Shown here one piece after another: positions 6,468-13,781 of a stretch of DNA of 18,061 nt. Each line of letters starts with the position of its first letter. The first letter of the stretch is position 1. Location of the stretch: assembly GCA_910584835.1 (NCBI GenBank), contig CAJUEG010000052.1, positions 1 through 18,061 of the forward strand, in the 5' to 3' direction. This DNA comes from an uncultured Oscillospiraceae bacterium. GTDB lineage: Bacteria > Bacillota > Clostridia > Oscillospirales > Oscillospiraceae. The notes under the pieces are model-generated. The model was not told where the DNA came from, searched no databases, and saw only the letters and a program-made list of their open reading frames with translations. The position numbers and the translations under genes were made by a program.

Positions 6468-7400
6468 ATGGAGTATACACACAAGCCGGTGCTCCTGAAG
6501 GAGTGCCTGGACGGGCTGAACATACGCCCCGGCGGCGTCTATTTGGACGGCACCCTGGGCAGGGCGGGCCACTCGCTGGAGATGGCCAAGCGGCTCACCA
6601 CCGGGCGGCTCATCGCCATCGACCGGGATAAGGCCGCTCTGGACGCCGCCCCCGCCCGGTTTGGGCAATACCTGGACAGGGTGACCCTGGTGCGGGGCAG
6701 CTTTGGCGACTTGCGGGGCATCCTCGCCTCGCTGGATGTGGACGGGGTGGACGGGATGCTGTTCGACCTGGGGGTGTCCTCCCCCCAGCTGGACGACGGC
6801 AGCCGGGGATTTTCCTACCTCCAGGACGCCCCGCTGGATATGCGCATGGATCAGTCTGCCCCCCTCACCGCCCGGGACGTGGTGAACGGCTGGAGCCAGG
6901 AGGAGCTGAAACGGATTTTATGGCAGTACGGCGAGGAGCGCTATGCCGGCCTCATCGCCGCCGCCGTTGTCCGGGAGCGGGAACGCGCCCCCATTGAGAC
7001 CACCGGCCAGCTGGCGCGGCTCATCCAGAGCGCCATGCCCGCCAAGGCGCGCCGGGAGAAGCAGCATCCCGCCAAGCGGTCCTTTCAGGCCATCCGCATC
7101 GCGGTAAACGACGAGCTGGGGGAGCTGGAGCGGATGCTGGAGAATGCGCTGGACGCGCTGAATCCCGGCGGACGGCTGGCCATCATCTCCTTCCACTCGC
7201 TGGAGGACCGGCTGGTCAAGGCCGCCTATGCCCAGTGGGCCAGGGGGTGCACCTGCCCGCCGGATTTCCCGGTGTGCGTGTGCGGCAAGACGCCCCGGGT
7301 GAAGCTGGTGGGCAAGCGGCCCGTCACGGCGGGAGAAGAAGAGCTGAGCGAGAACCCCCGGGCCCGCAGCGCCAAGCTGCGTGTGGCGGAGAAGCTGTAA
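6468..7400 (+). CDS. rsmH: 16S rRNA (cytosine1402-N4)-methyltransferase
   Basis: RsmH (MraW) methylates N4 of a cytosine in the ribosomal P site region of 16S rRNA, using S-adenosylmethionine. The 310-residue product is the normal length. It begins with the family HKPVLLKECLDGL. The SAM motif is LDGTLGRAGHS (26-36). The conserved FDLGVSSPQLDDGSRGFSY and the C-terminal IISFHSLEDRLVK plus a Cys-containing CTCPPDFPVCVCG segment are all present. The ATG at 6468 lies one base after the mraZ stop, and there is no strong ribosome binding site, which implies translational coupling to mraZ. Confidence 0.97.
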   Translation: MEYTHKPVLLKECLDGLNIRPGGVYLDGTLGRAGHSLEMAKRLTTGRLIAIDRDKAALDAAPARFGQYLDRVTLVRGSFGDLRGILASLDVDGVDGMLFDLGVSSPQLDDGSRGFSYLQDAPLDMRMDQSAPLTARDVVNGWSQEELKRILWQYGEERYAGLIAAAVVRERERAPIETTGQLARLIQSAMPAKARREKQHPAKRSFQAIRIAVNDELGELERMLENALDALNPGGRLAIISFHSLEDRLVKAAYAQWARGCTCPPDFPVCVCGKTPRVKLVGKRPVTAGEEELSENPRARSAKLRVAEKL

Positions 7401-7407
7401 AATCTGA

Positions 7408-7428
7408 CCCCGCCGGCTTTCGGCGGGG
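7408..7428 (+). other. hairpin between rsmH and ftsL
   Basis: CCCCGCCG (7408-7415) and CGGCGGGG (7421-7428) make a perfect 8-bp stem with a 5-base loop, seven bases after the rsmH stop. No T-run follows. It could attenuate readthrough or mark an RNA processing site; the ftsL ribosome binding site (AAGGAG, 7444-7449) stays free. Confidence 0.45.
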
Positions 7429-7457
7429 CGTGGACCAAACAATAAGGAGAATCCCTT

Positions 7458-8030
7458 ATGGCGGCTGAGCGCAGGAACAACAGAAAATATCGGACCGACG
7501 GCAATGTGGCCTACAAGCCGGAGTATGAGCAGGAGAGCGTCCGTGAACCCTCCCGCCGGGAGCTGGTGCGGGGGAATACGGTCCGCCGCCCGGAGCCCCG
7601 CCGCCGCCCCCAGCCGCAGCCCCGCCGCCGCCCGGCGGCCCGGCCCAGCGTTCAGGTCCGCACACAGAGCGCGGTGGCCCCCTTTACAGTGGTGGGCCTG
7701 TTCGCGGTGCTGGCATGTACGCTGCTGCTGGTGGTGAACTGCGCCAGGCTGGCGGTGGCCAACAACGGCATTGTGGAGCTGCGCAGCGATCTGGCCGAGC
7801 TCCAGGACGAAAACCGGGTGCTCCAGGCCAAATACGAGCTGCTGTTTGACGTGGAGGAGATTGAGCGGCAGTTTTTGTCAAACGGCTCCATGGTCCGGTC
7901 CTCCCCGGGCCAGACGGTGTATCTGGACCTGTCCGGCGGGGACAGCGTGGTCTATTACGAGGGGGCCGGGAGCGGCCTGTCCGCCCTGCTTCAGCGCGCG
8001 GAACAGTTTTTTGCCGGACTTGTGTCATAA
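7458..8030 (+). CDS. ftsL: FtsL-like septum formation protein
   Basis: FtsL is a single-pass membrane protein that joins FtsQ/DivIB and DivIC/FtsB and activates the septal synthase FtsW-PBP. Recognition rests on position (between rsmH and ftsI) and architecture, because FtsL sequences diverge fast. The 190-residue product has a cytoplasmic N-terminus of about 70 residues, one membrane segment (about 72-94, APFTVVGLFAVLACTLLLVV), then an external coiled coil (about 102-140, LRSDLAELQDENRVLQAKYE). It ends with an uncharacterised tail. The N-terminus carries an unusual Arg/Pro-rich block (43-63), and the whole is longer than B. subtilis FtsL (117 residues). AAGGAG lies 8 bases before the ATG. 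DivIC would be the main alternative. Confidence 0.8.
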   Translation: MAAERRNNRKYRTDGNVAYKPEYEQESVREPSRRELVRGNTVRRPEPRRRPQPQPRRRPAARPSVQVRTQSAVAPFTVVGLFAVLACTLLLVVNCARLAVANNGIVELRSDLAELQDENRVLQAKYELLFDVEEIERQFLSNGSMVRSSPGQTVYLDLSGGDSVVYYEGAGSGLSALLQRAEQFFAGLVS

Positions 8031-8070
8031 GGCAATCCCTCCGGCACATAGATTTACCCGTAGAGACAAA

Positions 8071-8110
8071 AGAGGGGCGTGTGGAACACACAGGGTTCCC
8101 GCGCCCCTCT
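8071..8110. other. structured spacer between ftsL and ftsI
   Basis: AGAGGGGCG (8071-8079) pairs perfectly with CGCCCCTCT (8102-8110). Inside, either GGAAC/GTTCC (8083-8087/8095-8099) or the competing GTGTG/CACAC (8079-8083/8087-8091) can form. On the minus strand the outer stem is followed by TTTT, so it would work best as a terminator for antisense transcription. On the plus strand it has no T-run and the ftsI ribosome binding site is 40 bases downstream. Confidence 0.5.
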
Positions 8111-8167
8111 CCCATAGCGCGGCGCGCCCCGTGCCGCCCGGAAAACCCGTGAGGAGGAACAAAGCCC

Positions 8168-10591
8168 ATGCAGGACCCCAACCGCAAACCCCGCCGCTCG
8201 GACGGCAGAAACAACCGGAGCCTGTTCCGGCGCACCATCTTTCTGATGGCGGTGCTGGGCGTAGGCATATTCCTCCCCCTGGTGGCCCAGCTCTACAAGC
8301 TCCAGATCGTGGAGCAGGAGGACTGGGAGCGCCAGGCCGCCAACCAGCAGACCAGGAGCGTGTCCGTGGCCGCCAACCGGGGCACCATCTATGACCGGGA
8401 GGGCCGGGCCATGGCCATGTCCGCCACGGTCTACAAGCTGGTTTTGTCCCCCATGAGCGTATACAAATCCGTGGACAAGGAGAAATACAAGACCGAGGAC
8501 GGCAAGCTGGACGAGACCGCCTATGAAAAGGCCCTCTACGACCTGCGCAAGACCATTGTGGACGGCATCGTGGACCTGTTCGGCTACGATGAGGAGCGGC
8601 TGTGGAAGCGGGTGGAGCGCATTGAATCCGGCTACGAGGTGCTGTACTACGAGCTGGAGGAGGAGGACGCGGAGCGGGCCCGGCAGTTTATCAGCGAGAA
8701 GCGGCTGGGCGCGGGGCTCCAGCTCACCCCCAGCAGCAAGCGGTACTATCCCTTTTCCTCGGTGGGATCCCACATCCTGGGGTATATGAACCAGAACAAG
8801 GACAGCGGGGACAACAAGGTGGGCGCCATGGGCATCGAGGCGGGCTACGAGGATGTGCTGTCCGGCGAACTGGGCCGTGTGGTCACCTCCAAAAACGGCT
8901 GGGGGATGGAGATGATCTCCGGCTATGAGATGTACTTCGACGCCCAGAACGGATACGACGTGACCCTCACCGTGGACGAGCGCATTCAGGCCATGCTGGA
9001 GCAGACCCTGGCGGAGGGCATCGAGACCTACGACGTGCAGAACGGGGCCTTCGGCCTGGCCATCAATCCCAAGACCGGGGCGGTGCTGGCCATGGCCAGC
9101 TCCCCGGACTTTGACCCCAACAACTGGGACACCCTGCTCAGCGAGGCGCTGAAGGACGAGGTGGAGCAGGTGGCGGCGGAGAAAGGGGACGACAGCGACG
9201 AGGCCAACGCCGCCTGGAAGGACGCCTGGAACCGGCAGATGAAGAACCGCGCCCTCACCGACGCCTATGAGCCGGGGTCGGTGTTCAAGCCCATCACCGT
9301 GTCCATCGGGCTGGAGGAGGGGGCCATCTCCATGGACGACCGCTTCTACTGCGGCGGCTCCATGTCGGCGGGGCCGGGGCTGAAGCCCACCCACTGCCAT
9401 AAGAAGAGCGGCCATGGGGATCAGACCCTCACCGAGGCGGTGGAAAATTCCTGCAACGTGGCGCTGATGACCATTGCCCAGAGGATCGGCGCGGAGACCA
9501 TGTGGAAATATTTTGAGGATTTCGGCCTGTTTGACAAGACCGGCATCGACATGGCGGGGGAGGGCGGAAGCATTTTCTGGTCCGGCGGCAAGGAGTACTT
9601 CACCGGCCCCTATGGGGTGCAGTCGGTGGCCTCCTCCTCCTTCGGGCAGACCTTTGCGGTGACGCCTTTGCAGATGATCTCCGCCTTTGCCGCGGTCATC
9701 AACGGCGGGCACCTGCTCCAGCCCTACCTGGTGCAGACCATCGCCGACCAGGACGGGAATACCGTGTTCTACCATGAGACCAAGGAGGTGCGCCAGGTCA
9801 TCAGCGAGTCCACCTCCGACAAGGTGCGGGGTATCCTGGAGAGCGTGGTGGCCAACGGCTCCGGCCACAACGCCAGCATGACCGGCTACCGCATCGGCGG
9901 CAAGACGGGCACCTCCGAGAAGATCGATCTGAAGGGCAAGGACGAGACCAATGACGACGTGATGTGTTCCTTCATGGGCTTTGCGCCGGCGGACGACCCT
10001 CAGGTGCTGGTGCTGGTGGTGTACGACACCCCCAAGCGCTCCGCCCCCGGCTCCAACTACACCGCCTCGGGTACCTACATCAGCGGCGGCAACATCGCGG
10101 CTCCCATGGCGGGGGCGCTCATCGCAAATATCCTGGACTACATGGGGATCGAGAAGCAGTATTCCAGCGATCAGCTGGCGGCGGCGGACGCGGTCATGCC
10201 CTACGTGGTGGGGAAGGAGCTGACGGTGGCCAAGGGCACGCTGCAAAACGCGGGCTTTGAGTGCCGCACTGTGGGCACGGGCAATATCGTCACCCATCAG
10301 GTGCCCTCCGCCGGCGTGTCCATCCCCGGCGGGTCCAACGTGATTTTGTACCTGGGGGACGATGCCCCGGAGAGACAGGTGGAGACGCCGGACCTGACGG
10401 GCCTGAGCCCCACGGCGGCCAAGACCAGGCTGGAGGAGCAGGGGCTGTTCATGCGGGCGGCCGGGGTGGTGGACTACACCGACTCCTCGGTGGTGATGGC
10501 CGCGCAGTCGGTGGACGCCGGGGTGATGGTGTCCCCCGGTACCGTCATTGAGGTAAGATTTGTGAGCAGTATTGAATATGGAGACCAATAG
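8168..10591 (+). CDS. ftsI: class B penicillin-binding protein with two PASTA domains (FtsI/SpoVD type)
   Basis: This is the division (or spore cortex) transpeptidase that cross-links peptidoglycan made by its partner FtsW. The 807-residue product has a basic cytoplasmic tail, one membrane anchor (about 23-42) and a PBP dimerisation region starting near ANRGTIYDREGR. The transpeptidase domain has all three active-site motifs: SVFK with nucleophile Ser371, SCN 428-430, and KTG 579-581. Two C-terminal PASTA repeats follow (about 676-731 and 738-801), as in B. subtilis PBP2b; SpoVD has one. It is longer than either (716 and about 646 residues). Many Clostridia have a single protein for both roles, so FtsI versus SpoVD cannot be decided here. 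AGGAGG lies 10 bases before the ATG. The 3' end overlaps the next gene by 14 bases if that gene starts at 10578. Confidence 0.95.
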   Translation: MQDPNRKPRRSDGRNNRSLFRRTIFLMAVLGVGIFLPLVAQLYKLQIVEQEDWERQAANQQTRSVSVAANRGTIYDREGRAMAMSATVYKLVLSPMSVYKSVDKEKYKTEDGKLDETAYEKALYDLRKTIVDGIVDLFGYDEERLWKRVERIESGYEVLYYELEEEDAERARQFISEKRLGAGLQLTPSSKRYYPFSSVGSHILGYMNQNKDSGDNKVGAMGIEAGYEDVLSGELGRVVTSKNGWGMEMISGYEMYFDAQNGYDVTLTVDERIQAMLEQTLAEGIETYDVQNGAFGLAINPKTGAVLAMASSPDFDPNNWDTLLSEALKDEVEQVAAEKGDDSDEANAAWKDAWNRQMKNRALTDAYEPGSVFKPITVSIGLEEGAISMDDRFYCGGSMSAGPGLKPTHCHKKSGHGDQTLTEAVENSCNVALMTIAQRIGAETMWKYFEDFGLFDKTGIDMAGEGGSIFWSGGKEYFTGPYGVQSVASSSFGQTFAVTPLQMISAFAAVINGGHLLQPYLVQTIADQDGNTVFYHETKEVRQVISESTSDKVRGILESVVANGSGHNASMTGYRIGGKTGTSEKIDLKGKDETNDDVMCSFMGFAPADDPQVLVLVVYDTPKRSAPGSNYTASGTYISGGNIAAPMAGALIANILDYMGIEKQYSSDQLAAADAVMPYVVGKELTVAKGTLQNAGFECRTVGTGNIVTHQVPSAGVSIPGGSNVILYLGDDAPERQVETPDLTGLSPTAAKTRLEEQGLFMRAAGVVDYTDSSVVMAAQSVDAGVMVSPGTVIEVRFVSSIEYGDQ

Positions 10592-10600
10592 AAGTACAAT
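10572..10600 (+). promoter_or_regulatory. weak candidate promoter at the end of ftsI
   Basis: TTGAAT (10572-10577) and TACAAT (10595-10600) are 17 bases apart in a short AT-rich patch. The start would be near 10607, too late for the ATG at 10578 but suitable for mraY and the genes behind it. The match to consensus is moderate, so this may be chance. Confidence 0.3.
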
Positions 10601-11105
10601 AAGGAACCCTGTGGCCGTGGTGGGCCGGGGAGGGACGCGCACCGCCGCGCTGCTGCGCGCCCTTGTACCGGGACCGGTGGTGGAGCTCACCCCCTGCCAG
10701 GCGGCGCTGTATGAGGGCCGCTGCCGGGCGGTGGTGGTGGAAAACTTCGACCCGCCCGCCCGGCGGACGCTGAGCGGCTGCGCGGCCGCACGGTGGGCGC
10801 TGTCCCGGCGGGCGGGCGTCACCGTGGTGGGGCTGGACGACCCGGAGGGCCGGCGGCTGGCCGGGGCTATGCCGGGGGCGGTGTACGCCTACTCCGACGG
10901 GCGGCCCCAGGCGGACTTGACGGCCAGCAACGTCCGCCTGCGGGGGGACCGGCTGGAGTTCGTGGCCCTGGCCGGGGGAGAGCTGGCCCGGGTGCGGGTG
11001 AGCGCCGGAGCGTCACCCCGGCTGTACGACCATCTGGCCGCCCTGGCCGGGGCGCTGGCCCTGGGGATGCCGCTGGAAGAGGCGGCGGCGCGGCTGGGCG
11101 GATGA
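10578..11105 (+). CDS. degenerate Mur-ligase-like protein between ftsI and mraY
   Basis: No named family is recognised with certainty. The 175-residue product reads like a shortened Mur ligase central domain. AVVGRGGTRTAALLRAL (13-29) sits where Mur ligases have the P-loop GTNGKT, but the Lys and Asn are gone. AVVVENFDP (51-59) resembles the TNxxxDH segment, again with the catalytic residues changed. LDDPEGRRLA (86-95) matches the NADDP strand. ADLTASNVRL (112-121) matches the conserved ADxxAxNI stretch. LYDHLAALAGALALGMPLEE (149-168) matches the YNxLAAxAxAxxLG helix that ends the central domain. The UDP-binding N-terminal and the C-terminal ligase domains are both absent. It occupies the usual place of murE and murF. 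It is expected to be catalytically inactive, so a scaffold or regulator is as likely as a remnant. The ATG at 10578 lacks a ribosome binding site and overlaps ftsI by 14 bases; GTG at 10611, 5 bases after AAGGA, is a serious alternative start. Confidence 0.75.
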   Translation: METNRSTIRNPVAVVGRGGTRTAALLRALVPGPVVELTPCQAALYEGRCRAVVVENFDPPARRTLSGCAAARWALSRRAGVTVVGLDDPEGRRLAGAMPGAVYAYSDGRPQADLTASNVRLRGDRLEFVALAGGELARVRVSAGASPRLYDHLAALAGALALGMPLEEAAARLGG

Positions 11106-11154
11106 AGGATTCGGGCGGTACGGAAATACGAAAGAGAGTGCGGAGGAGAAAGCT

Positions 11155-12144
11155 ATGGTACGGATGCTGCTGGCGGCGCTGACCGCCTTTGTGATCTCGG
11201 CGCTGGTGGGGTGGGTGCTGATCCCGATACTGCGGGCGCTGCACGCCGGCCAGTCCATCAAGGAGATCGGCCCCAACTGGCACAAAAACAAGGAGGGCAC
11301 CCCCACCATGGGGGGAATTATGTTCATCGCGGCCGCCGTCGTCACGGTGCTGGTCTTCGGATGGCGGGATATGGCCCAGGGGAACTGGCAGGCGGTGTTT
11401 GTGCTGGGCTTTGCCCTGGTGTGCGGCGCCATCGGGTTTGTGGACGACTACGCCAAGATCCGCAAGCACGAGAACACCGGCCTCACCGCCGGGTGGAAGT
11501 TTCTTTTGCAGCTGGCGGCGGCCATCGCCTTTCTGACCCTGCTCAACAGCACCCACCACCTGAGTCCCAACCTGTATATCCCCTTTGTGAACGTCACCGT
11601 CCCCCTGAACTGGGGGGTGTACCTGGTGTTTGCGGCCTTTGTGATCGTGGGCTGCGTCAACTCGGTCAACCTCACCGACGGGCTGGACGGGCTGGCGGGT
11701 TCCGTGACGCTGGCGGTATCGGTGTTCTTTGCCGCCCTGTCCCAGTGGTGGGACAAGGGGGCGGTGGGCGTGTTCGCCGGGGCGCTGGCGGGGGGACTGC
11801 TGGGCTTCCTGGTGTACAATTTTCACCCCGCCAAGGTGTTCATGGGGGACACCGGCTCCCTGTTCCTGGGGGGCGCGGTGTGCGGCATGGCGTTCGCCTT
11901 GGACGCGCCGCTGGTGCTGGTGCCGGTGGGGGTCATCTACATCGCCGAGACCATGAGCGACATCATTCAGGTGGGCTACTTCAAGCTCACCCACGGCAAG
12001 CGGATTTTCCGCATGGCCCCCCTCCACCACCACCTGGAGTTGGGCGGGTGGAGCGAGGTGCGCATTGTGCTCACCTTCACGGGGATCACGGTGGCCTTCT
12101 GCCTGCTGGCGTTTGTGGGAGTGATGTACCGGTACGCCATCTGA
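11155..12144 (+). CDS. mraY: phospho-N-acetylmuramoyl-pentapeptide transferase MraY
   Basis: MraY transfers phospho-MurNAc-pentapeptide from UDP to undecaprenyl phosphate at the inner face of the membrane, forming lipid I. The 329-residue, highly hydrophobic product (about ten membrane segments) carries the family motifs: GTPTMGG near residue 48, the aspartate pair VDDYAK (Asp97-Asp98), NLTDGLDG (172-179), GDTGSLFLGG (Asp232) and the triple histidine HHH (291-293). GGAGGAG lies six bases before the ATG. Its substrate needs the Mur ligases, none of which is encoded intact in this window. It is followed by a 255-base non-coding spacer where murD would usually be. Confidence 0.97.
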   Translation: MVRMLLAALTAFVISALVGWVLIPILRALHAGQSIKEIGPNWHKNKEGTPTMGGIMFIAAAVVTVLVFGWRDMAQGNWQAVFVLGFALVCGAIGFVDDYAKIRKHENTGLTAGWKFLLQLAAAIAFLTLLNSTHHLSPNLYIPFVNVTVPLNWGVYLVFAAFVIVGCVNSVNLTDGLDGLAGSVTLAVSVFFAALSQWWDKGAVGVFAGALAGGLLGFLVYNFHPAKVFMGDTGSLFLGGAVCGMAFALDAPLVLVPVGVIYIAETMSDIIQVGYFKLTHGKRIFRMAPLHHHLELGGWSEVRIVLTFTGITVAFCLLAFVGVMYRYAI

Positions 12145-12399
12145 GCGCGGAGCGCCCGGGAGCAGGCGGCTGAGACACGAAGCGGAGCGGACGGCTTTGC
12201 GGGGGCCCCGATTAGAAGCGCGGAGAAGCGGACAGCGAGGACGCTTGGAACGAAGCGAGGCCGAGCGCAGGGCCGGGGTCCTATCCGGCCTGGAGACCAG
12301 GCCGAGCCGGAGCGAAAGCGGCCGAGCGGTTTGGCCGCTTCACAGCGTGACAACTTTTAGGCTTGCAGCCTGGATTTTCAAAGGGAAGGGGGAAGACCC
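12145..12399 (+). other. non-coding, AGCG-rich spacer between mraY and ftsW
   Basis: These 255 bases hold no credible gene. The first half is a purine-rich run of AGCG/AAGCG/GAGCG words; the word GAGCGCGGAGCGC over the mraY stop codon recurs at 16462-16474. Three hairpins follow: CGGCCTGG/CCAGGCCG (12286-12293/12297-12304), AAGCGGCC/GGCCGCTT (12316-12323/12333-12340) and AGGCT/AGCCT (12359-12363/12367-12371). None has an adjacent T-run. I found no promoter near consensus, so ftsW is probably read through from upstream. Confidence 0.6.
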
Positions 12400-13629
12400 A
12401 TGGCCAGAAAAGCAAAGCGGGACCTGACCATCGAGCAGCAGCTGGCCAGGGGACCCATCGACCTGCCCTTTTTGGCGCTGGTGATGCTGCTCACCGCCAT
12501 CGGGCTCATCATGGTGCTGTCCGCCTCCTACGCCTCCGCCATGTACAACCTGGACCCCGCCATCGACACCGGCGGCGACCCGCTGTACTTTTTCAAGCGG
12601 CAGTTTGGGTTCGCCCTGCTGGGCGTGTTTGCCATGTTCGTCATCTCCAAAATCGACTACCAGCACTTCCGCTGGATGTCCGTGTTTGTGCTGGGAGCGT
12701 CCATTGTGCTGATGCTGATGGTGTTTGTCCCCGGCATCGGCAAGTCCGGCGGCGGCGCGCTGCGGTGGGTCAAGATCGGGCCCGTCCGTTTCCAGCCCTC
12801 GGAGATCGCCAAGGTGGGAATCATCATGTTTTTCGCCGCCGGGCTGTCAAAGCGGACCGGCCAGCCGGCCCCACCCAAGAAGTGGAGCAAGCGCACCTTC
12901 ACCGGGCGGATGGCCGCCCGGCTGGACCGGGTCGGCCTGCTGGAGCTGATCCCCTACGGGGTGGTGCTGGCGGTGGTGCTGGGCGTCATCGCCCTGCAGC
13001 ACCACATGTCGGCCATGGTGCTGGTGGTGGTGGCGGCGGCCTCGGTGCTGTTTGCCTCGGGCATCTCGCTGGGCTGGTTTGCCGCGGGAGGGGCGCTGGT
13101 GGGCGGCGCGTTGGTGTGGATTATCACCCAGACCGACTACATGAAGGCCCGCATTGAGATCTGGCAGGACCCCTTTCTTGAGCCGCGGGACGGCGGCTTC
13201 CAGCCCATCCAGTCCATGACCGCCATCGGCTCCGGGGGGCTGCTGGGCAAGGGGCTGGGCAACAGCAGCCAAAAGCACCTCTTCCTCCCGGAGGAGCACA
13301 ACGACTACATCTTCTCCATCGCCTGCGAGGAGCTGGGCATGGTAGGGGCGTGCGTCATCATGGCCCTGTTTGCCCTGCTCATCATCCGGGGGTTCTGGCT
13401 GGCCCTCCACGCCCGGGACCGGTTCGGGACGCTGCTGGTGGTGGGTATCACATCGCTGACGGCCTTCCAGACCTTTTTCAACATCGGCGTGGTCACCAAT
13501 TTCCTCCCCCCCACCGGCATCTCGCTGCCCTTTTTCAGCTACGGCGGCACGGCCCTGGCCATCCAATTGGCGGAGATGGGGATGGTGCTCAGCGTGTCCC
13601 GGCAGATTGCCGCCCCCAAGGCGGAATAA
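12400..13629 (+). CDS. ftsW: FtsW, septal peptidoglycan glycosyltransferase
   Basis: FtsW belongs to the SEDS family and polymerises lipid II at the division septum together with its class B PBP (the ftsI product here). The 409-residue product is multi-pass, with the first segment near residue 23. Family motifs include FQPSEIAK, HNDYIFSIACEELG (the region equivalent to FIFAIIGEELG in E. coli) and PFFSYGGTALAIQLAEMG near the C-terminus. A basic cytoplasmic loop (about residues 150-180, KRTGQPAPPKKWSKRT) precedes the fifth or so segment. AGGGGGA lies just upstream of the ATG. RodA, the elongation paralogue, is the alternative, but position between mraY and murG favours FtsW. Confidence 0.93.
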   Translation: MARKAKRDLTIEQQLARGPIDLPFLALVMLLTAIGLIMVLSASYASAMYNLDPAIDTGGDPLYFFKRQFGFALLGVFAMFVISKIDYQHFRWMSVFVLGASIVLMLMVFVPGIGKSGGGALRWVKIGPVRFQPSEIAKVGIIMFFAAGLSKRTGQPAPPKKWSKRTFTGRMAARLDRVGLLELIPYGVVLAVVLGVIALQHHMSAMVLVVVAAASVLFASGISLGWFAAGGALVGGALVWIITQTDYMKARIEIWQDPFLEPRDGGFQPIQSMTAIGSGGLLGKGLGNSSQKHLFLPEEHNDYIFSIACEELGMVGACVIMALFALLIIRGFWLALHARDRFGTLLVVGITSLTAFQTFFNIGVVTNFLPPTGISLPFFSYGGTALAIQLAEMGMVLSVSRQIAAPKAE

Positions 13630-13632
13630 GAG

Positions 13633-13780
13633 GAAAGGCGGAGGCGAGAGAATGGAGCTTGGGAGACAAACAGGGGCCCCCGCAAAGCCGGCCTTTGGCT
13701 TTGTGGGGAGAGGACGAGCAGCGAAATGAGCGAGTTTTTGCCGAAAGGCGGAAGCGAGAGAATGGAGCTTGTGAGGACAA
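13633..13780 (+). repeat. duplicated murG leader segment
   Basis: A 29-base segment at 13633-13661 recurs at 13743-13771 with a single mismatch (13643 versus 13753), a period of 110 bases. Looser similarity continues to GACAA (13665-13669 and 13776-13780). The downstream copy ends in the murG ribosome binding region; the upstream copy has a similar purine run but no start codon. Confidence 0.75.
13678..13708. other. hairpin in the ftsW-murG spacer
   Basis: CCCCGCAAAGCC (13678-13689) pairs with GGCTTTGTGGGG (13697-13708): 12 bp with one G-U pair and a 7-base loop. There is no T-run after it. It lies between the two copies of the direct repeat and may be a processing or attenuation site. Confidence 0.45.
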
Positions 13781-13781
13781 T

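Noticed and set aside
8054..10822. A 922-codon open frame on the minus strand, antisense to ftsI and the next gene
   Set aside because: It mirrors strong GC bias at third codon positions of ftsI. Its product is an implausible His/Gly/Val-rich sequence with no recognisable domain, whereas the plus frame has all PBP motifs.
11211..12173. 320-codon plus-strand frame overlapping mraY
   Set aside because: Out of frame with mraY and rich in Gly, Arg and His with no hydrophobic pattern; a frame shadow.
12197..12427. Possible 76-residue gene in the mraY-ftsW spacer
   Set aside because: Arg/Glu/Ser-rich product dictated by AGCG repeats, no ribosome binding site, and it runs into ftsW. Checked also as a murD remnant and no ligase motif was seen.
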